A stretch of 64,000 bases of DNA from Echinarachnius parma (GCA_037951105.1 JBAMJV010010074.1:100001-164000); one strand, 5' to 3'; counted from the stretch's first letter, positions 38,410 through 50,387 are shown. The notes: generated from the letters alone by a model not told the origin. A program made the numbers and translations.

Positions 38410-38740
38410 CAGGGCTCAACACTAGCACATGCCCTATTGCCCGGGGCAAGTAAAAGTTGATGTCGGGCAAGTCAAATTTCATAAATGGTCTATTATTTGG
38501 TTGCCCGATTGGGCAACTTGCATTTCTGTTCAACTACAAGAGAAAAATAATGTAATTTCTTAGAAGATGTAAATCTTATCTAGAAACGAGAGAAAATTGC
38601 CAAGCAGATTGAGTTACCTTGCACAACTAATTTTTCTTTTTGTTCACATTGTTTTTATTGGGCAAGTAAATTTTTTTGTTTGGGCAAGTAAAATGTGAAA
38701 TTTCATGAGTTTGCTTGCCCAAACGGGCAAGTAGTGAATA
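38410..38740. mobile_element. GGGCAAGTAAA dispersed repeat, copy 3 (reverse)
   Basis: AGGGCTCAACACTAGC, CCCGGGGCAAGTAAAAGTTG, GGTTGCCCGATTGGGCAAC and later GGGCAAGTAAAATGTGAAAT. Confidence 0.65.
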
Positions 38741-39620
38741 ATGTTTGTGCAGAGGCTTGTCATAATGATAGTCTTCCCCCCTGCCAGAATGTACGGCTTG
38801 TAGATTTGTCACAAGTTGGACCCGATAAAAAAATCACAGTAAATTGGTCTTCCTATAATACTGTATAGTCGCCCTATAATATAACAGATAATAAATCAAT
38901 TAAATTAATAGGAGGATGATATTAAATGTGTAAGGCACATGTATGCAAGTTCAATGTGCACACATATAAATAACTTTATATGTGTTGGGTGTATTTACCA
39001 CAATATTTTTCCAGCATACAAGTTACAAAATATTGCCCAAGTGTCCTGTATTGACCCAAAATTTATAAAAAGCAGACTTGTGCCAACTATTTTTTATCAC
39101 ATACTTTCATGAACCATTTTGTAATATTTTTTTTTTTATTAAGCAATTTGTTGAGAATATCACAATACCCTCTTTGTCACTTTTCGGTTGACTTTAGACC
39201 CGAAAGCGCTTGTAAGAGTTGAGAAGCGTTCATATCCTGAAAGTTTATCATTTTATAGTAGCATGAAATTCAAGAGTAAGTGACACATCCAGTAATTTTT
39301 CTCAAATAAATCATTCTGACATGTATCATTTATCATTCTTCCATTTTGACTTGTTAATCATACATTTTTAGTTCTAATCACATTTTACATTCATCATTCT
39401 CGAAGGATTCACATGTTATCATTTTGATGCCTTTCTGACATTTCAAATTTGTCATTCTGAATACTTTCCTTTTTCAATTTTGACAGTTTATTTCTTATTA
39501 TCATTCTCATCCTTTTCTCAGTTTTACAATTTTCACTTTTAATTGGAACTGCATTCATTCTCCAAACCTTCATAAGGCTTATGTAAATAACAAATGTGTT
39601 AATACATACATTGAATAATT
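38741..39620. other. Non-coding, nothing recognised
   Basis: AT-rich; 39280-39560 has weak periodicity of CATTCTxxx and TCATTTT words. No gene. Confidence 0.5.
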
Positions 39621-39623
39621 ATA

Positions 39624-39795
39624 TACCGTAAATCTCCGTGTATAAGACGCACTTTTTTCCGTTGGAAAAATTTTAAAGTGAGGGTGCGTCTTATACACAG
39701 GTACAGGAAAAAAAAAAAAAAAAAAAAAAATTGGCTTTGAAAGTTGGGGGTGCGTTTTATACACGAGTGCATCTTATACACAGAGATTTACGGTA
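39624..39795. mobile_element. MITE with TACCGTAAATCTC ends
   Basis: TACCGTAAATCTCCGTGTAT at the left and CACAGAGATTTACGGTA at the right are inverted; inner AAGACGCAC / GTGCATCTT pairs continue the arms. A poly(A) run of 23-24 sits in the middle. The TA ends suggest a Tc1/mariner or pogo-type origin. A fragment is at 45184-45245. Confidence 0.8.
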
Positions 39796-40079
39796 GTCCT
39801 TAAATAAAAGTAGCACTTTAATATCTACAAAGTAGTGGTAATGTCCTCGTTGTAAACACACTTTGAGATCCTTATTGTAGTCAATTTAACTACACTGCTT
39901 AGAACTTGCAGTATCTGGCAGGCTATTGGTTAAATGAGAAGCCCTTTCACAATGGAGAGACTGGTAAAGGAGAGCAAGATTTTAGTTATCGTTGTTATCA
40001 TCGTCGTCGTAGTCGTCATCATCATTATCATTTTAACATATTGCAAGTAAAAAGCTTCCCATAAGATGCGTAATGGGAA

Positions 40080-40139
40080 AATAAATATTCATTTATTTAT
40101 TTATTTATTTATTTTTTTTTTTTTGGGGGGGGGGGGGGG
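40080..40139. repeat. (ATTT)n, poly(T) and poly(G) stretch
   Basis: Low-complexity run ending in about 14 G. Confidence 0.9.
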
Positions 40140-40286
40140 CATTTATGTCTTTCCCACCAAGTTACATTTAATTTATATAATGAAATATTCCAATTGTTGA
40201 ATGGGAAAACATGTCTTTCTTGTTTACAATAGACTAAATAAATGCAATACTCTACAAGAGGTACATATGCATACATGTACATGTAT

Positions 40287-41047
40287 GGGCCATTCTTTTA
40301 AAAGTGAAACTTTTTTGGAAAAAATGAAGTTTGTTTTTTCAGTAGTTTTATTTCATTATTGGAAAGATCAGTGTCCAAGGGTTCATGAAATATATATATT
40401 TTTTTTAATTTATAAAATTTCTTAGAAAAATTCATACATTTTCATATTTCAATATTCAAATAAAAATCATAACTCAGGAAATAATCAAGCTAGCCCAGTC
40501 CTTTTATTCTCCTGTACATGATGATACCAACTTTGTGACAATTGAACTTCATTTTACTATCTAAACTAAATATTTGTAAAATTCATATTTCCATTCACAT
40601 TGTACATGTCACACACGTGACCACCCCAAAATGTCACACACGTGACCCAGACATCCCCACATAATAACGAGCATTAAAAAACAACCGTTTGAGATAATTT
40701 TAATCTTTCACCATTTTCTTACTTACAGATATATATCAGTTGTCTGATACTAATATGAAAATTTTAGCTTTTCATATTTCACAGGATTTCCAAAATGAAA
40801 TTGAGTTAAATTTTTTTTCTTCAAAAGTGCTCCCGTGCGAAGTCACACACGTGACCGATGCCATTTGACCTCTGGCCTTGGGCAACGTAATCCTAATAAA
40901 ATCTTTTGTGTTACACATGAAAGACTTCAACATATGCAAGTCATATATGAAGTTCACATCACCATACCGCCTATACTTACTAAAATATAAGCATCTTATT
41001 TCAGAATTTTTCCTATTTTGGGTCACACACGTGACCAAGAATGGCCC
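40287..41047. mobile_element. 761-bp element with four GTCAC-N4-GTGAC motifs, copy A
   Basis: Inverted 11-bp ends GGGCCATTCTT / AAGAATGGCCC, flanked on both sides by GTAT. GTCACACACGTGAC occurs at about 40608, 40633, 40842 and 41022. The interior is AT-rich and has no coding frame. Copy B at 46440-47213 keeps all four motifs in the same order. Confidence 0.9.
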
Positions 41048-42009
41048 GTATGCACATTTATCAAGTTTTTACCTACACTGTATCGAATGGGGCTACAGTA
41101 AAAAAAAAAAAAAAAAAAAAAGATTCGTAATTGCAATGCTCTGCATAGCCATATTATAATCCAAACAAAAACTTCCTTTACAATACATGATACAATTGGG
41201 ATTATCTTATATTTACAGAAATGTAAGATTACACTGAATATATCAATCATTCACCATTGAAATTAAGCTATTGTTGATAGGAAACATACTTCTTATAAGC
41301 AAAGCACAATATAATTACAATTAGCAACAAACCAAATTCCTTTGCTCCCCCAACTAGGTTTGCAATACACCAATTAAATTGATCCACAAACAAACATACA
41401 TAAGTTTCTAAAGAGTATCTTGCCTGGCAGTAAATCCACTCAAATGTTGATTCAAGTGTTTCGAAAATGGAATTAGCTCCTCAAAGTAGTGTAAACAAAG
41501 AAATAAAAAGACTCTTTCGTGATTCTAATCGTTGTGTGAAATACATGAAAAATAAACTTTTTTTGTTAGTGTAGAGTTCTTTATCGGGAAGTGTATCTCC
41601 CTTTTAGATTAGTAGTTTGCTTGTAAAAGATATTCATTGATTTTCAAAGAGATAATTGTACTTAGAAAACAATTTTCTGTAGATCTCCTTATAAATGATT
41701 CTAGCAGTCCATACTCACAAGCGCACCTTCAAAAGCACACACAACCATTTACAACAGTCATAGCCAGATCAATACTAAAAATCAAAAATGCTATAAATTT
41801 GTATTCTCCATGGATCACAGCCCAAGTTATATTTCAGGTCCAGTCCTGAAGGAGGAAAGAAACAACAATGCATGAAAACTTTATTTTTGAACATTAAACA
41901 CAGTATCAGGGAAACGAAAATGAGAAGTGAAATGCAGAAAAGGAAATTGAAAAAGGGAAGATTTTATATAGAGATTCTGAGTGATAATGAGAAGAGATCA
42001 ACGGAAGAA
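41048..42009. other. Non-coding, nothing recognised
   Basis: Poly(A) at 41101-41121; a 95-bp-family fragment at about 41800-41855. No gene. Confidence 0.6.
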
Positions 42010-42089
42010 TTAACCCGTTGGTTACGGGAACCGGGTGGGCTATGTACCAAGTCTATGGGGATTTCGAAATCTCCAAGTGAATGGGTTAA
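42010..42089 (+). mobile_element. 80-bp TTAACCC element, intact
   Basis: Exactly 80 bp, TTAACCCGTTGGTTACGGGA to GTGAATGGGTTAA. Confidence 0.85.
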
Positions 42090-42384
42090 GTGTTGTTGAT
42101 CTCTTAGTTCATTGTGAATGCCCTTTCCAGCCTGTAATGTTATCATGGTGTATCACAGGTTTGAGCATGTGTAGACAAGTGATTAAATGCCCTTTACCAT
42201 CTTAATGCAAATACCTCGTGTCTCCATCCATTCTTTGTTTAGTTAGACAAAACAGAAGTCAAATGCTTGATGAAGAAGGGATAACAAAGAATAACATGCA
42301 GGAACAGTAGATTTATCTTTAACTATAAATATGACTATAAATATGGATAGAAACCAGACAAAATTTCTAAGTTTGTACAGCCCT

Positions 42385-43085
42385 CATGTATATGAGGTCA
42401 AAGGTCAAAGGTCACAGAGCTCATTATATATGCAAAAATAGCTCGTGATCGCGTTATCTCAAGAAGGGATTGACAGATTCTGACCAAACTTGGTACATGT
42501 ATGTATCTTGGGAGGCCGATGATCTGATTAGATTTTGGGGTCATGAGGTCAAAGGTCAAAGGTCACAGAGCTCATTATATATGCAAAAATAGCTCGTGAT
42601 CGTGTTATCTCAAGAACGGATTGACGGATTCTGACCAAACATGGTACATGTATGTATCTTGGGGGGCCAATGATCTGATTAGATTTTGGGGTCATGAGGT
42701 CAAAGGTCACAGAGCTCATTATGCAAAAATAGCTGGTGATCGCGTTATCTCAAGAAGGGATTGACAGATTCTGACCAAACTTGGTACATGTATGTTCCTT
42801 GGAGAGCCAATGAACCGATTAGATTTTGGGGGTCATGAGGTCAAAGGTCACAGGGCTCATTATATTTAAAAGTAGCTTGAGATTGGAAATCTCAAGAACT
42901 GAATATCAGATTTCAATCCAACTTGATACCTGAATGTATCTTAGGGAACAATTGTAGTCATTAGATTTTGGGGTCATGAGATCTAAAAGACAGAGTACCA
43001 TCAAAATTTAGTTGACAGAATTAATTCTGTGTACATGTTGATTTGGGCTTTGATATGAATAAATTGCGTAATGGCGGAGGCATCA
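42385..43085 (+). repeat. About 150-bp tandem repeat with DR1 nuclear-receptor motifs
   Basis: Four to five units: GTCATGAGGTCAAAGGTCA, CACAGAGCTCATTATAT, GCAAAAATAGCTCGTGATCG, GTTATCTCAAGAA.GGATTGA, TTGGTACATGTATGT and GATTAGATTTTGGGG. AGGTCAAAGGTCA, a perfect DR1 (hexamer AGGTCA spaced by 1), is at about 42396, 42545, 42696 and 42838; the first two units have three hexamers. Divergence grows to the right. Confidence 0.9.
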
Positions 43086-43166
43086 TTTTCGACTGCGCGC
43101 AGTCGAAGATCCATCTAGTTTTTTCTGAAGTGCCCTCTAATCCTCTATAAATACAAACATGTTCTT

Positions 43167-43663
43167 TTAAAGGCAAATGACAAAGCCCCACACAAAACTA
43201 ATGAAATTTATGCTTTTATCACTGACCATGTGAAAGTATAAATTTTTGCTAATATGGGATTATAAGAAATTGCCCACAAAACCACCTATCAATTGATTTA
43301 TTTGCAATTTAGAACAAATCTTTGGTAAAAGATCGATATCGCAGACTTTGGTAATTTGAAATGTTCGTCCTCACATTATATGCAAAGCACACGCAAACCC
43401 CGCATCCCGTGACAGATCAGCTAACCGATCAGCTAGCTACAAGACTCAAACCGGGGAGGCCCTGGTAGAACAAGCTGAGATTTTTTTCGCCCAATCTAAT
43501 CGGCGGCGCATGGAATTTTTCTTATATTTCCATATTTTACGATGTTAGGGTTTATATTTTACCACATAAACCCTCTTTTATACTATTTCAACCATGTTGA
43601 TCAATTTGTCTGGCCAGTAGCGTGAATTTCCATAATTTTCCCAATTATGCTCTATGGCTTTAA
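43167..43663 (+). mobile_element. TTAA family B element, diverged copy
   Basis: Starts TTAAAGGCAAATGACA and ends ATGCTCTATGGCTTTAA. Shares CCATGTGAAAG..ATAA, AATATGGGATTATA and TTTTACCACA.AA.CCC with 28370-28869 but the GC-rich core differs. Confidence 0.7.
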
Positions 43664-43737
43664 AGTTTAACAATGCATCCTTGCCCTCTAATTAGTGTGT
43701 GCGTGTGTGTCTGTCTGGATTATGGAGGTTCGCATCC

Positions 43738-44130
43738 TTAAAGGGGCTTAGTAACATTGTCCAAATCCTCAAAATCCAATTGGAATTCTAGCCGTTCCCT
43801 CATACCTTGTTTTATTTGTATTAACAATAAAAGCATGGAACAGGTTTTGGTTTTTCAAGTTTCCATTTTTTTCAAAAAGATACTTGCGATTGAAGTGTTC
43901 AGATATGAAATTGTCTACGGGATAATTCAGGCCGTGTACAAAGTAAGTACAATAGGTTAGTGAATATCACTTTACATTTTTGCTCATATCTCAGCCAAAA
44001 AATATCCAATTAACGTGAAATTTTCACACATCGTTTTGTGGACATACATGTATCAGATCACTCCAATAAACATTTTACTAATCACTCATCAGTTTTTGCA
44101 CTTGCCAATAAAGTTACTAGATCCCTTTAA
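43738..44130 (-). mobile_element. TTAA family A element, insertion with known empty site
   Basis: Filled site CATCC-TTAA-(element)-TTAA-ACCTGTC; the matching place in the other duplicate (46272-46283) reads TATCC-TTAA-CCTGTC. This shows target duplication of TTAA directly. Confidence 0.92.
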
Positions 44131-44243
44131 ACCTGTCTGTGTGTTTGGTTTAGCCATTAGCCCAGCCATAGCCAGCAGGTGCGGAGAAGAGATGGGAGAA
44201 GAGTTGGCAGTGATTCTGAACTTGCCTGTACAGCAAGCTATTT

Positions 44244-44345
44244 TCCATCCATAACGTGAAGGTATTTTTTTACAGAGAGCAACATCCTCTAAGTCTAAGG
44301 TCTGTTGCTCTCTGTAAAAATACCTAAATGTTTTGGATGGAAAAT
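44244..44345. repeat. Palindrome with TTTTCCATCC.AAACGT arms
   Basis: TTTTCCATCCATAACGT...GGTATTTTTTTACAGAGAGCAACA pairs with TGTTGCTCTCTGTAAAAATACC...GTTTTGGATGGAAAA. In copy 2 the 774-bp element has inserted at its centre. Confidence 0.8.
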
Positions 44346-44745
44346 GGCCAGTGAAAGAAATATATGGGGATTCTGAAGGGATGGAGGATTAAGCATTAAT
44401 GGCTATGAATCTAAAATTGTCCTACAGCATGCCCTTTTCCATCCAAAACGTGTAGGGATTTCACAGAGAGCAGCAACCTCAGTTGAGCCGCCAGTGAAAA
44501 AAGTACACAGGGGCTTTAATAGGGCTCAGAGCCCCTGAAATGTTAAGAAGAGCCCACCAAAATATTAAAAGAGACCCTGAAAATGGTATTAAGAGTTCAA
44601 TGCAAAACAACTTTAGGGTGCTATTTTCATACAGGTGAGTTTGTTAAGTAGCCCCACGAAAATATTGTTTTTCCCCCTGATGGGGGCTGGGCCGGGGTGG
44701 GGAGGTGGGGGTTTTGGAGCAGAGCAGCGAAAAAATTACTATTTT

Positions 44746-45339
44746 TATTTCGGGGGCTCCTTTTTGGGGGCTACTTTCCCAGCTTTCGGGGGCTACTTTT
44801 ATCATCTCGGGGGCTACAAATTTCCGGGCTCTTTTTCAAATTTCAGGGGCTACTATTAAAGGGAATTCAGACCGGTATATTTGACGCGTGGATCCATATT
44901 GCGCACTTTTACGCACGGTACGTAATCCCCATTGGCTCAGTTATAAGTAGCGATCGCAAACTGTCCCACTTCCGAACACCCGAGTCGAAAATGCATCAAA
45001 AATATTTGTACTAGTCGAATGTAGATCCATCAGAGATGTTTACGAGCGAAAATATTATGTAACACGCTTAACCGCATTGACTTCAAAGTGCCGCTGTTTG
45101 ATCTTATCAGCGATATGTATTGCCTTAGGTGATAGCTCGAGAAACTCGCTCGGTATACAGATACCAGCTGTTTGCTGCATGCAATTTCCGTGTATAAGAC
45201 GCACTCGTGTATAAAAAGCACCCCCAATTTTCACAGAAAAAAACAAAAACAAAAACACCCTGTATATATTTTTTAAAGACCTTGAAGTGCTGTTGGAATG
45301 CGTGGATTTCCATAATTTTCCCAATACTGCTCTATGGCT
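44746..45339. other. Non-coding; GGGGGCTACTTTT repeats and MITE fragment
   Basis: 44750-44860 has repeated GGGGGCT.CTTT units. 44870-45180 is a locally GC-richer unique stretch (ACGCGTGGATCC, GCGATCGCAAAC) with no supported exon. 45184-45245 is a piece of the MITE seen at 39624. 45300-45343 is the right end of family B, sharing its TTAA with the next copy. Confidence 0.55.
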
Positions 45340-46193
45340 TTAAAGGTAAAGGCCAGTTTGGGAAACGCCCCCCTCTCAAAAAAATGAAATGGAAGCTCTT
45401 ATTACCAATAATGTGTAAGAATATAATTGTACTAATATAGGATTATCCAAATTTGGCCAAGAAACTGCCTACTAATTGATATATTTTCAAAATTATAAAT
45501 TGATCTAGGGCCGGATAGATATCGCCAACACGGAATCGCTCATCCGCTACGTGTATTACGACCACGAGGTGTACACGAGGATGTTTGCTATACGGGCTTG
45601 TCCCCAGCTTGTCGATATCTCCCCCAGCGCTAGCGGCACTGACAGGTCTGAATGGGCGGTGGATTTATGAATTTCACAGGCGGATATTGGATTTCTTCCG
45701 ATATTTCTGTAGTTAAAGGGACTTACTAACATTGTCCAAATCCTCAAAACATTCTAGCGGTTCCCTTATACCTTGTATTCGTATTAACAATAAAATCATG
45801 GGACAGGTTTCGGTATTTCAAATTTCCCTTTCGTTACAAAGATATGTACGATCGAAGTATTCAGATAAGAAAAACTCTGGGCAAGTTTTTCTTCTGTGTA
45901 CAAAGTGAGTGCAGGGAGTTATTGAATATCACTTTGCATTTTCGCTCATTACTTGGCCATGCAATGTCCATTTGACTTGACATTTTCACACAATACCCTG
46001 TGGACATATGAGATAACAATAATATACATTGCATCAACAATTCATCACTTTTTGCACATGTCACCAAAGTTACTAGATCCCTTTAACTTAGGTTCGGATT
46101 TTACCACACAAGCCCTATTTCAATACATATTCAACAATATTGATCAATATAGATGTATTCGGCTACTTTCCCGAAACTGGACTTGGGCTTTAA
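45340..46193 (+). mobile_element. TTAA family B element, copy 3, interrupted
   Basis: Left part 45340-45716 and right part about 46083-46193 together match the 500-bp element. A family A element sits between them at the TTAA of the conserved GTATTTAA.GATGC. Confidence 0.88.
45713..46086 (-). mobile_element. TTAA family A element nested in family B
   Basis: TTAAAGGGACTTACTAAC to GTTACTAGATCCCTTTAA. Family B copies at 28370 and 33101 give the empty site; about 5 bp next to the right TTAA are missing in the filled copy. Confidence 0.92.
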
Positions 46194-47685
46194 ATTTTAA
46201 CAACGCATCCTTGCCCTCTAATTAGCGTGTGTGTGTGTGTGAGTGTGTGTGTCTTGATTATGGAGGTTCGTATCCTTAACCTGTCTGTGTGTTTGGTTTA
46301 GCCATTAGCACAGCCATAGCTAGCAGGTGCCGAGAAGAGATCGAAGAAGAGTTGGCAGTGATTCTGAACATGCCTGTACAGCAAGCTATTTTCCATCCAT
46401 AACGTTCAGGTATTTTACAGAGAGCAACATCCTCTATTTGGGCCATTCTTTGAAAAGTGAAACTTTTTCGGAAAAATTGAAGTTTTATTTTTCTGTAGTT
46501 TTGTTCCATTTTTGGAATGATCCATGTGTAAAGTTTCATGAAATACATGATTTGAAGTTTAAAATGAAACTTTTTTACTCATTTGCATAAATTTACATAT
46601 TTCAATATTTTTCTAATAATCATAATTCAGAAAATAATCAAGATATCAAAAGGATAATTAGCAAGCTCATTCTTCTCACTTTCCTGTACAGGTTGATACC
46701 AACTTTGTAAAAATTCAACCTTTCATTCTTTTCTAAACCCGATATTATAAAATTCCCATTTTTCCATTCATATTGTACATGTCACACACGTGACCACCCC
46801 AAAATGTCACACACGTGACCAGACGTTGCCACATAATTAAGTACTATAAAAAACAACGGTTTGATATAATTCTCATTCATTGCTATTGTTGTACTTACAA
46901 ATGTATAGTACTTCTCTGGTAATAAGATGAACATTATAGCTACACGTATTCATATTTTAAAGAATTTTCCAAATGAAATTTAGTTATGAAAAAAGCGCTC
47001 CGTGCGAAGTCACACACGTGACCCATGCCATTTGACCTCTGACATTGAGTTACGTAATCCTTATAAAATCTTTTGTGTTAAGTTTGAAAGACTACAACAT
47101 ATTCAAGTCACATATGAAGTAAAAATCATTATAGTCTCATACTTACTGAAATATAAGCATCCCATTTCAAAATTTGGCATGTTTTGGGTCACACACGTGA
47201 CCAAGAATGGCCCATTTAAAGTCTAAGGTCTGTTGCTCTCTGTAAAAATACCTAAATGTTTTGGATGGAAAATGGCCAGTGAAATAAATACATGTACTGT
47301 ACAAGGAGATTCAGAAGACATGGAATAAGGCTAATAATGGCAATGAATCTAAAATTGTCCTACAGCATGCCCTTTTCCATTCAAAACATGTAGGTATTTC
47401 ACAGAGAGCAGCAACCTCGATGGAGCCGCCAGTGAAAAAAGTCCACGGTGTCTCAGGGATCAGAGCCCCTGAAATGCTAAAAAAAACAAACAAAATATTA
47501 AAAGAGACCCTGAAAATGGTATTAAGAATTATTTGTATTAGATTTGCATAGAGTTCAATGCGAAACAAATTTAGAGTGGTATTTTCATGCAGGTGAGTTT
47601 GTAAAGTAGCCCCATGAAAATATTTTCCCCAGATGGGGGCTGGGGTGGGGTGGGGAGGTGGGGGTTTTAGAGCAAAGTGGGGATT
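46190..47685 (+). repeat. Segmental duplication, copy 2
   Basis: Matches 43660-44745 over its length apart from the two insertions. A (GT)n tract lies at 46227-46252. Confidence 0.85.
46440..47213. mobile_element. 774-bp element with four GTCAC-N4-GTGAC motifs, copy B
   Basis: Same ends as copy A (GGGCCATTCTT / AAGAATGGCCC), flanked by ATTT on both sides. Motifs at about 46788, 46807, 47009 and 47189. It splits the palindrome found intact at 44244-44345. Confidence 0.92.
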
Positions 47686-47797
47686 GAAGGAATCCCAGGA
47701 CTGGGGTGGCATGGACAGTTGGACCAAATGTTAAAGGTAGTTCAGAATCATAAATCAGATGGCCAGTGACGTCTCATGAACCACTATAATATCAGTA

Positions 47798-47928
47798 GAC
47801 CGTTGCAGAAAGAGATGCAAGCGATATGTAAGTCAGACAATTTGTGCGTTTCAACCAATCAAATTTGTGCAGTTAGAACACATGATCTGACTTACAATCT
47901 ATTGTATCTCTTTCTGCAACAGGGCCCA
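47798..47928. mobile_element. Short inverted-repeat MITE (GTTGCAGAAAGAG family)
   Basis: CGTTGCAGAAAGAGATGCAA and TGTATCTCTTTCTGCAACAGG are inverted ends; centre TTTCAACCAATCAAATTTG. Confidence 0.75.
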
Positions 47929-48799
47929 TAACTGCTAAGAAACTCTGAATTTTGTGCACTCAATGCAGTAAGCAGCATATTGGTAGCAACCTGGCATAAT
48001 AATAATGAATAATAATAGTGTTTCGATTGATAAATCACTTGATATAAATTATTTATGACATTACTCACAATCGGACACACACTCGCAATCAATCCGCATG
48101 TGACATGCACTTTCTGCTTTCTTAGGAGAAATGTATTTCAGCAGCCATGAGACACACTCAAAGGCATACAATTACAACGGCATGAATTAAGAAATCAATC
48201 AGTAGCATGCTGGCATGTACAAGGTGAAATACCTAAACGTTTTGAACAGTAGGGTGCTTGCCGGGCTCTTAGCACTCTAGGAGTTAATATGAAGATACAA
48301 ACTTGGGGACTAGCAAGCTAGGGGTTAATATGAAGCTAAATACTTGGGGGCTAATAAGATGATGGTATATAGAGTGGACTGGGAGGTATTTGGGCATGGG
48401 TGATGTGTGATCCAGGAGATCCAAGCAGACAGATGTGCTGTACACGCATTCCAACCTGGGTTGTGTGATCTCAAATGACATGGGAGACTCAATCAATATT
48501 TGTATTGGCAAGAAACAAGAAATAAATACTCTTTCACCCATTTAGGACTACCTGTCTTAGCAGCCACCTGTCTATAGCAGCCAACCTGCCTATAGTGGCC
48601 ACCACAATCGATCCCCTCTAGAGAAAACAATGTTATTGAACCTTTCTATATATATATATATATCAGGGTTTAATTTGTGTATTTGAAGATGACCTGTCAG
48701 GCAAGTAAAAGCTGATGGTCCGGGGCCCTAAGCCAGAGGGTCATCAATAATGGAGCCAATTTTCAGACAAAAACCTGAATTCAGGCCCTTGGGGGGGGG
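47929..48799. other. Non-coding; minor repeat fragments
   Basis: 48255-48350 holds AGGGGTTAATATGAAG units repeated twice or three times; 48550-48640 repeats the TAGCAGCCAACCTGCC fragment. No gene. Confidence 0.5.
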
Positions 48800-48971
48800 G
48801 GGGGGGGGGTGTTGCATCAAAGTGTTGCGATTAATCACAAATTTGTGTTTAATCACAAGTCAGAAAATGTGCCTAAATGCACAATTCTGATTGGCCCAAG
48901 TGCGCATGTTTTCTGACTTGCGATCAAACACAACTTTGCGATTATTAGCAGCTCTTTATACAACTCCCCCG
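48800..48971. mobile_element. Short inverted-repeat MITE (GTTGCATAAAGAG family), diverged
   Basis: GGGGTGTTGCATCAAAGTGT and GCTCTTTATACAACTCCCCC ends around CTGATTGGCCCAAGTGC; preceded by a G-run of about 19 (48791-48809). Confidence 0.7.
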
Positions 48972-49770
48972 GGTCACCTAGAATTTTCAGGACCCTTTTT
49001 GCACTTCCCCACATGAAGGCGGCATCATGAGTCTGTTTATTTAGATGCCCAGTCAGGCAGGTAAAAGCTCACTGTCAGTGGGCCCCCTGGCCAGTGGGCC
49101 CCCTGGCCAGAGGGTCAGAGCTATTTCCAGCCCTGCTGATGCCACTAGAAGAATGATGCCACTAGAAATGACCTCGTTTGATGAACCTGTCCTAGGTTAC
49201 TGCCCCTATGGATGGTGGATCTACTAGTAGCAGCAGTAGGTCCAGTGCTTATGGTCGTTTGGTCTACACCTGTGATTTTTGGTCTATGTCTCTATCGATC
49301 TACTATACGATGTTCAAACTCTTGCATTTCCCGATCTTCAAACTTGACCGCAAACCCTGAACCTAAACCATACCATAATCCCTACCCCTTATCCTAATCT
49401 GAGTCTCTAATAATAAATTTATGTCTTAGAAATTTGATTTTGCTAAATCAAATTATACTAAATTGGAGTACTCAGTAGATCAAATGGCTGGAATTCGCGA
49501 TGGTAGATTTTTCGTAAAATGTCCACGGATCTTTGGAACCCTGTACATTCATCTTTCAAAATTCATCTCTCAAAAATCTCTGCCAGAATTAAGAGGGAAT
49601 TATAGCAGTTTGAACCACTTAACAATACAATTATGTATTTGTTGAAACCCTAATTGCCACAAAGTAGCAACAGAGTAGCCACTTTTCATTACATTTCACA
49701 CAAATTGCATTAAAATTTACGGTAAGATGGTGGCTCTTACATGAAAGCTTTACAGGAAGGTGACGGCGGT

Positions 49771-49846
49771 GTGACAGGGACATTAGTTAGTTAGCCTCTG
49801 CACTTAGCGTGACAGGGACATTAGTAAGTTAGCCTCTGCACTTAGC
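49771..49846. repeat. 38-bp perfect-type tandem duplication
   Basis: GTGACAGGGACATTAGT(T/A)AG followed by TTAGCCTCTGCACTTAGC, twice. Confidence 0.9.
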
Positions 49847-49849
49847 GTG

Positions 49850-50290
49850 ACACTCTCTTTTGTATGTAACATGATCGTTTGTATGATCAATATGAACTCT
49901 GTGGGACACTGTACTCTCTTTCATCTATTCCAAGAATGCAAATGTTGCGGGTACATGGATTGCATGTATCACCTTCCAAGTCCAAACATTCAATCATAAA
50001 CATAATGTGACTTAAAGCGACTCATGTTTTAATAATAAAGATGATAAGATTAAAGTCTTAAGTTTTCACAATGTTTTGCTATTATTGTCTTCTTAAATTG
50101 TAATATTTGTAATATGAGTAAGCGCACCTGGCACAATACCTTTCCAACTACCATATGTAACATGATCCTACAGTATGTATGGTGTGCAACCCAGTATATA
50201 ATAGGGCCATCCCTTTGATGTTGCCTATTCCAAGAACGTATGTGTTGTGTATCCCTTCACAAGTACAAAACTACAATGATAAATATAGTT
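49850..50290. repeat. Degenerate direct repeats of about 280 bp
   Basis: TATGTAACATGATC, CTATTCCAAGAA.G, and GTAT..CCTTC..AAGT occur at 49862-49990 and again at 50153-50270; a third partial copy (GATGTTGCCTAAATTCCAAG) is at 51130-51215. Confidence 0.55.
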
Positions 50291-50298
50291 GTAAAAAC

Positions 50299-50387
50299 TA
50301 GGGCTGAGTCAAATCGAATATTTTGAAAATCGAATATGAGTCGTGTAAAAACGGTCGGATATCGAATATATCCGAAATTTGAAGAAA

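Larger units (their letters stand above)
43660..44745 (+). repeat. Segmental duplication, copy 1
   Basis: Sequence after family B (GCATCCTTGCCCTCTAATTA, ACCTGTCTGTGTGTTTGGTT, GGCAGTGATTCTGAAC, GTACAGCAAGCTATTTTCCA, ... GATGGGGGCTGG) recurs at 46190-47685. Copy 1 carries a family A element at 43738-44130 that copy 2 lacks; copy 2 carries the 774-bp element that copy 1 lacks. Confidence 0.85.

Noticed and set aside
42385..43085. CRISPR array
   Set aside because: Regular spacing but units are continuous tandem repeats without unique spacers, and this is animal DNA.
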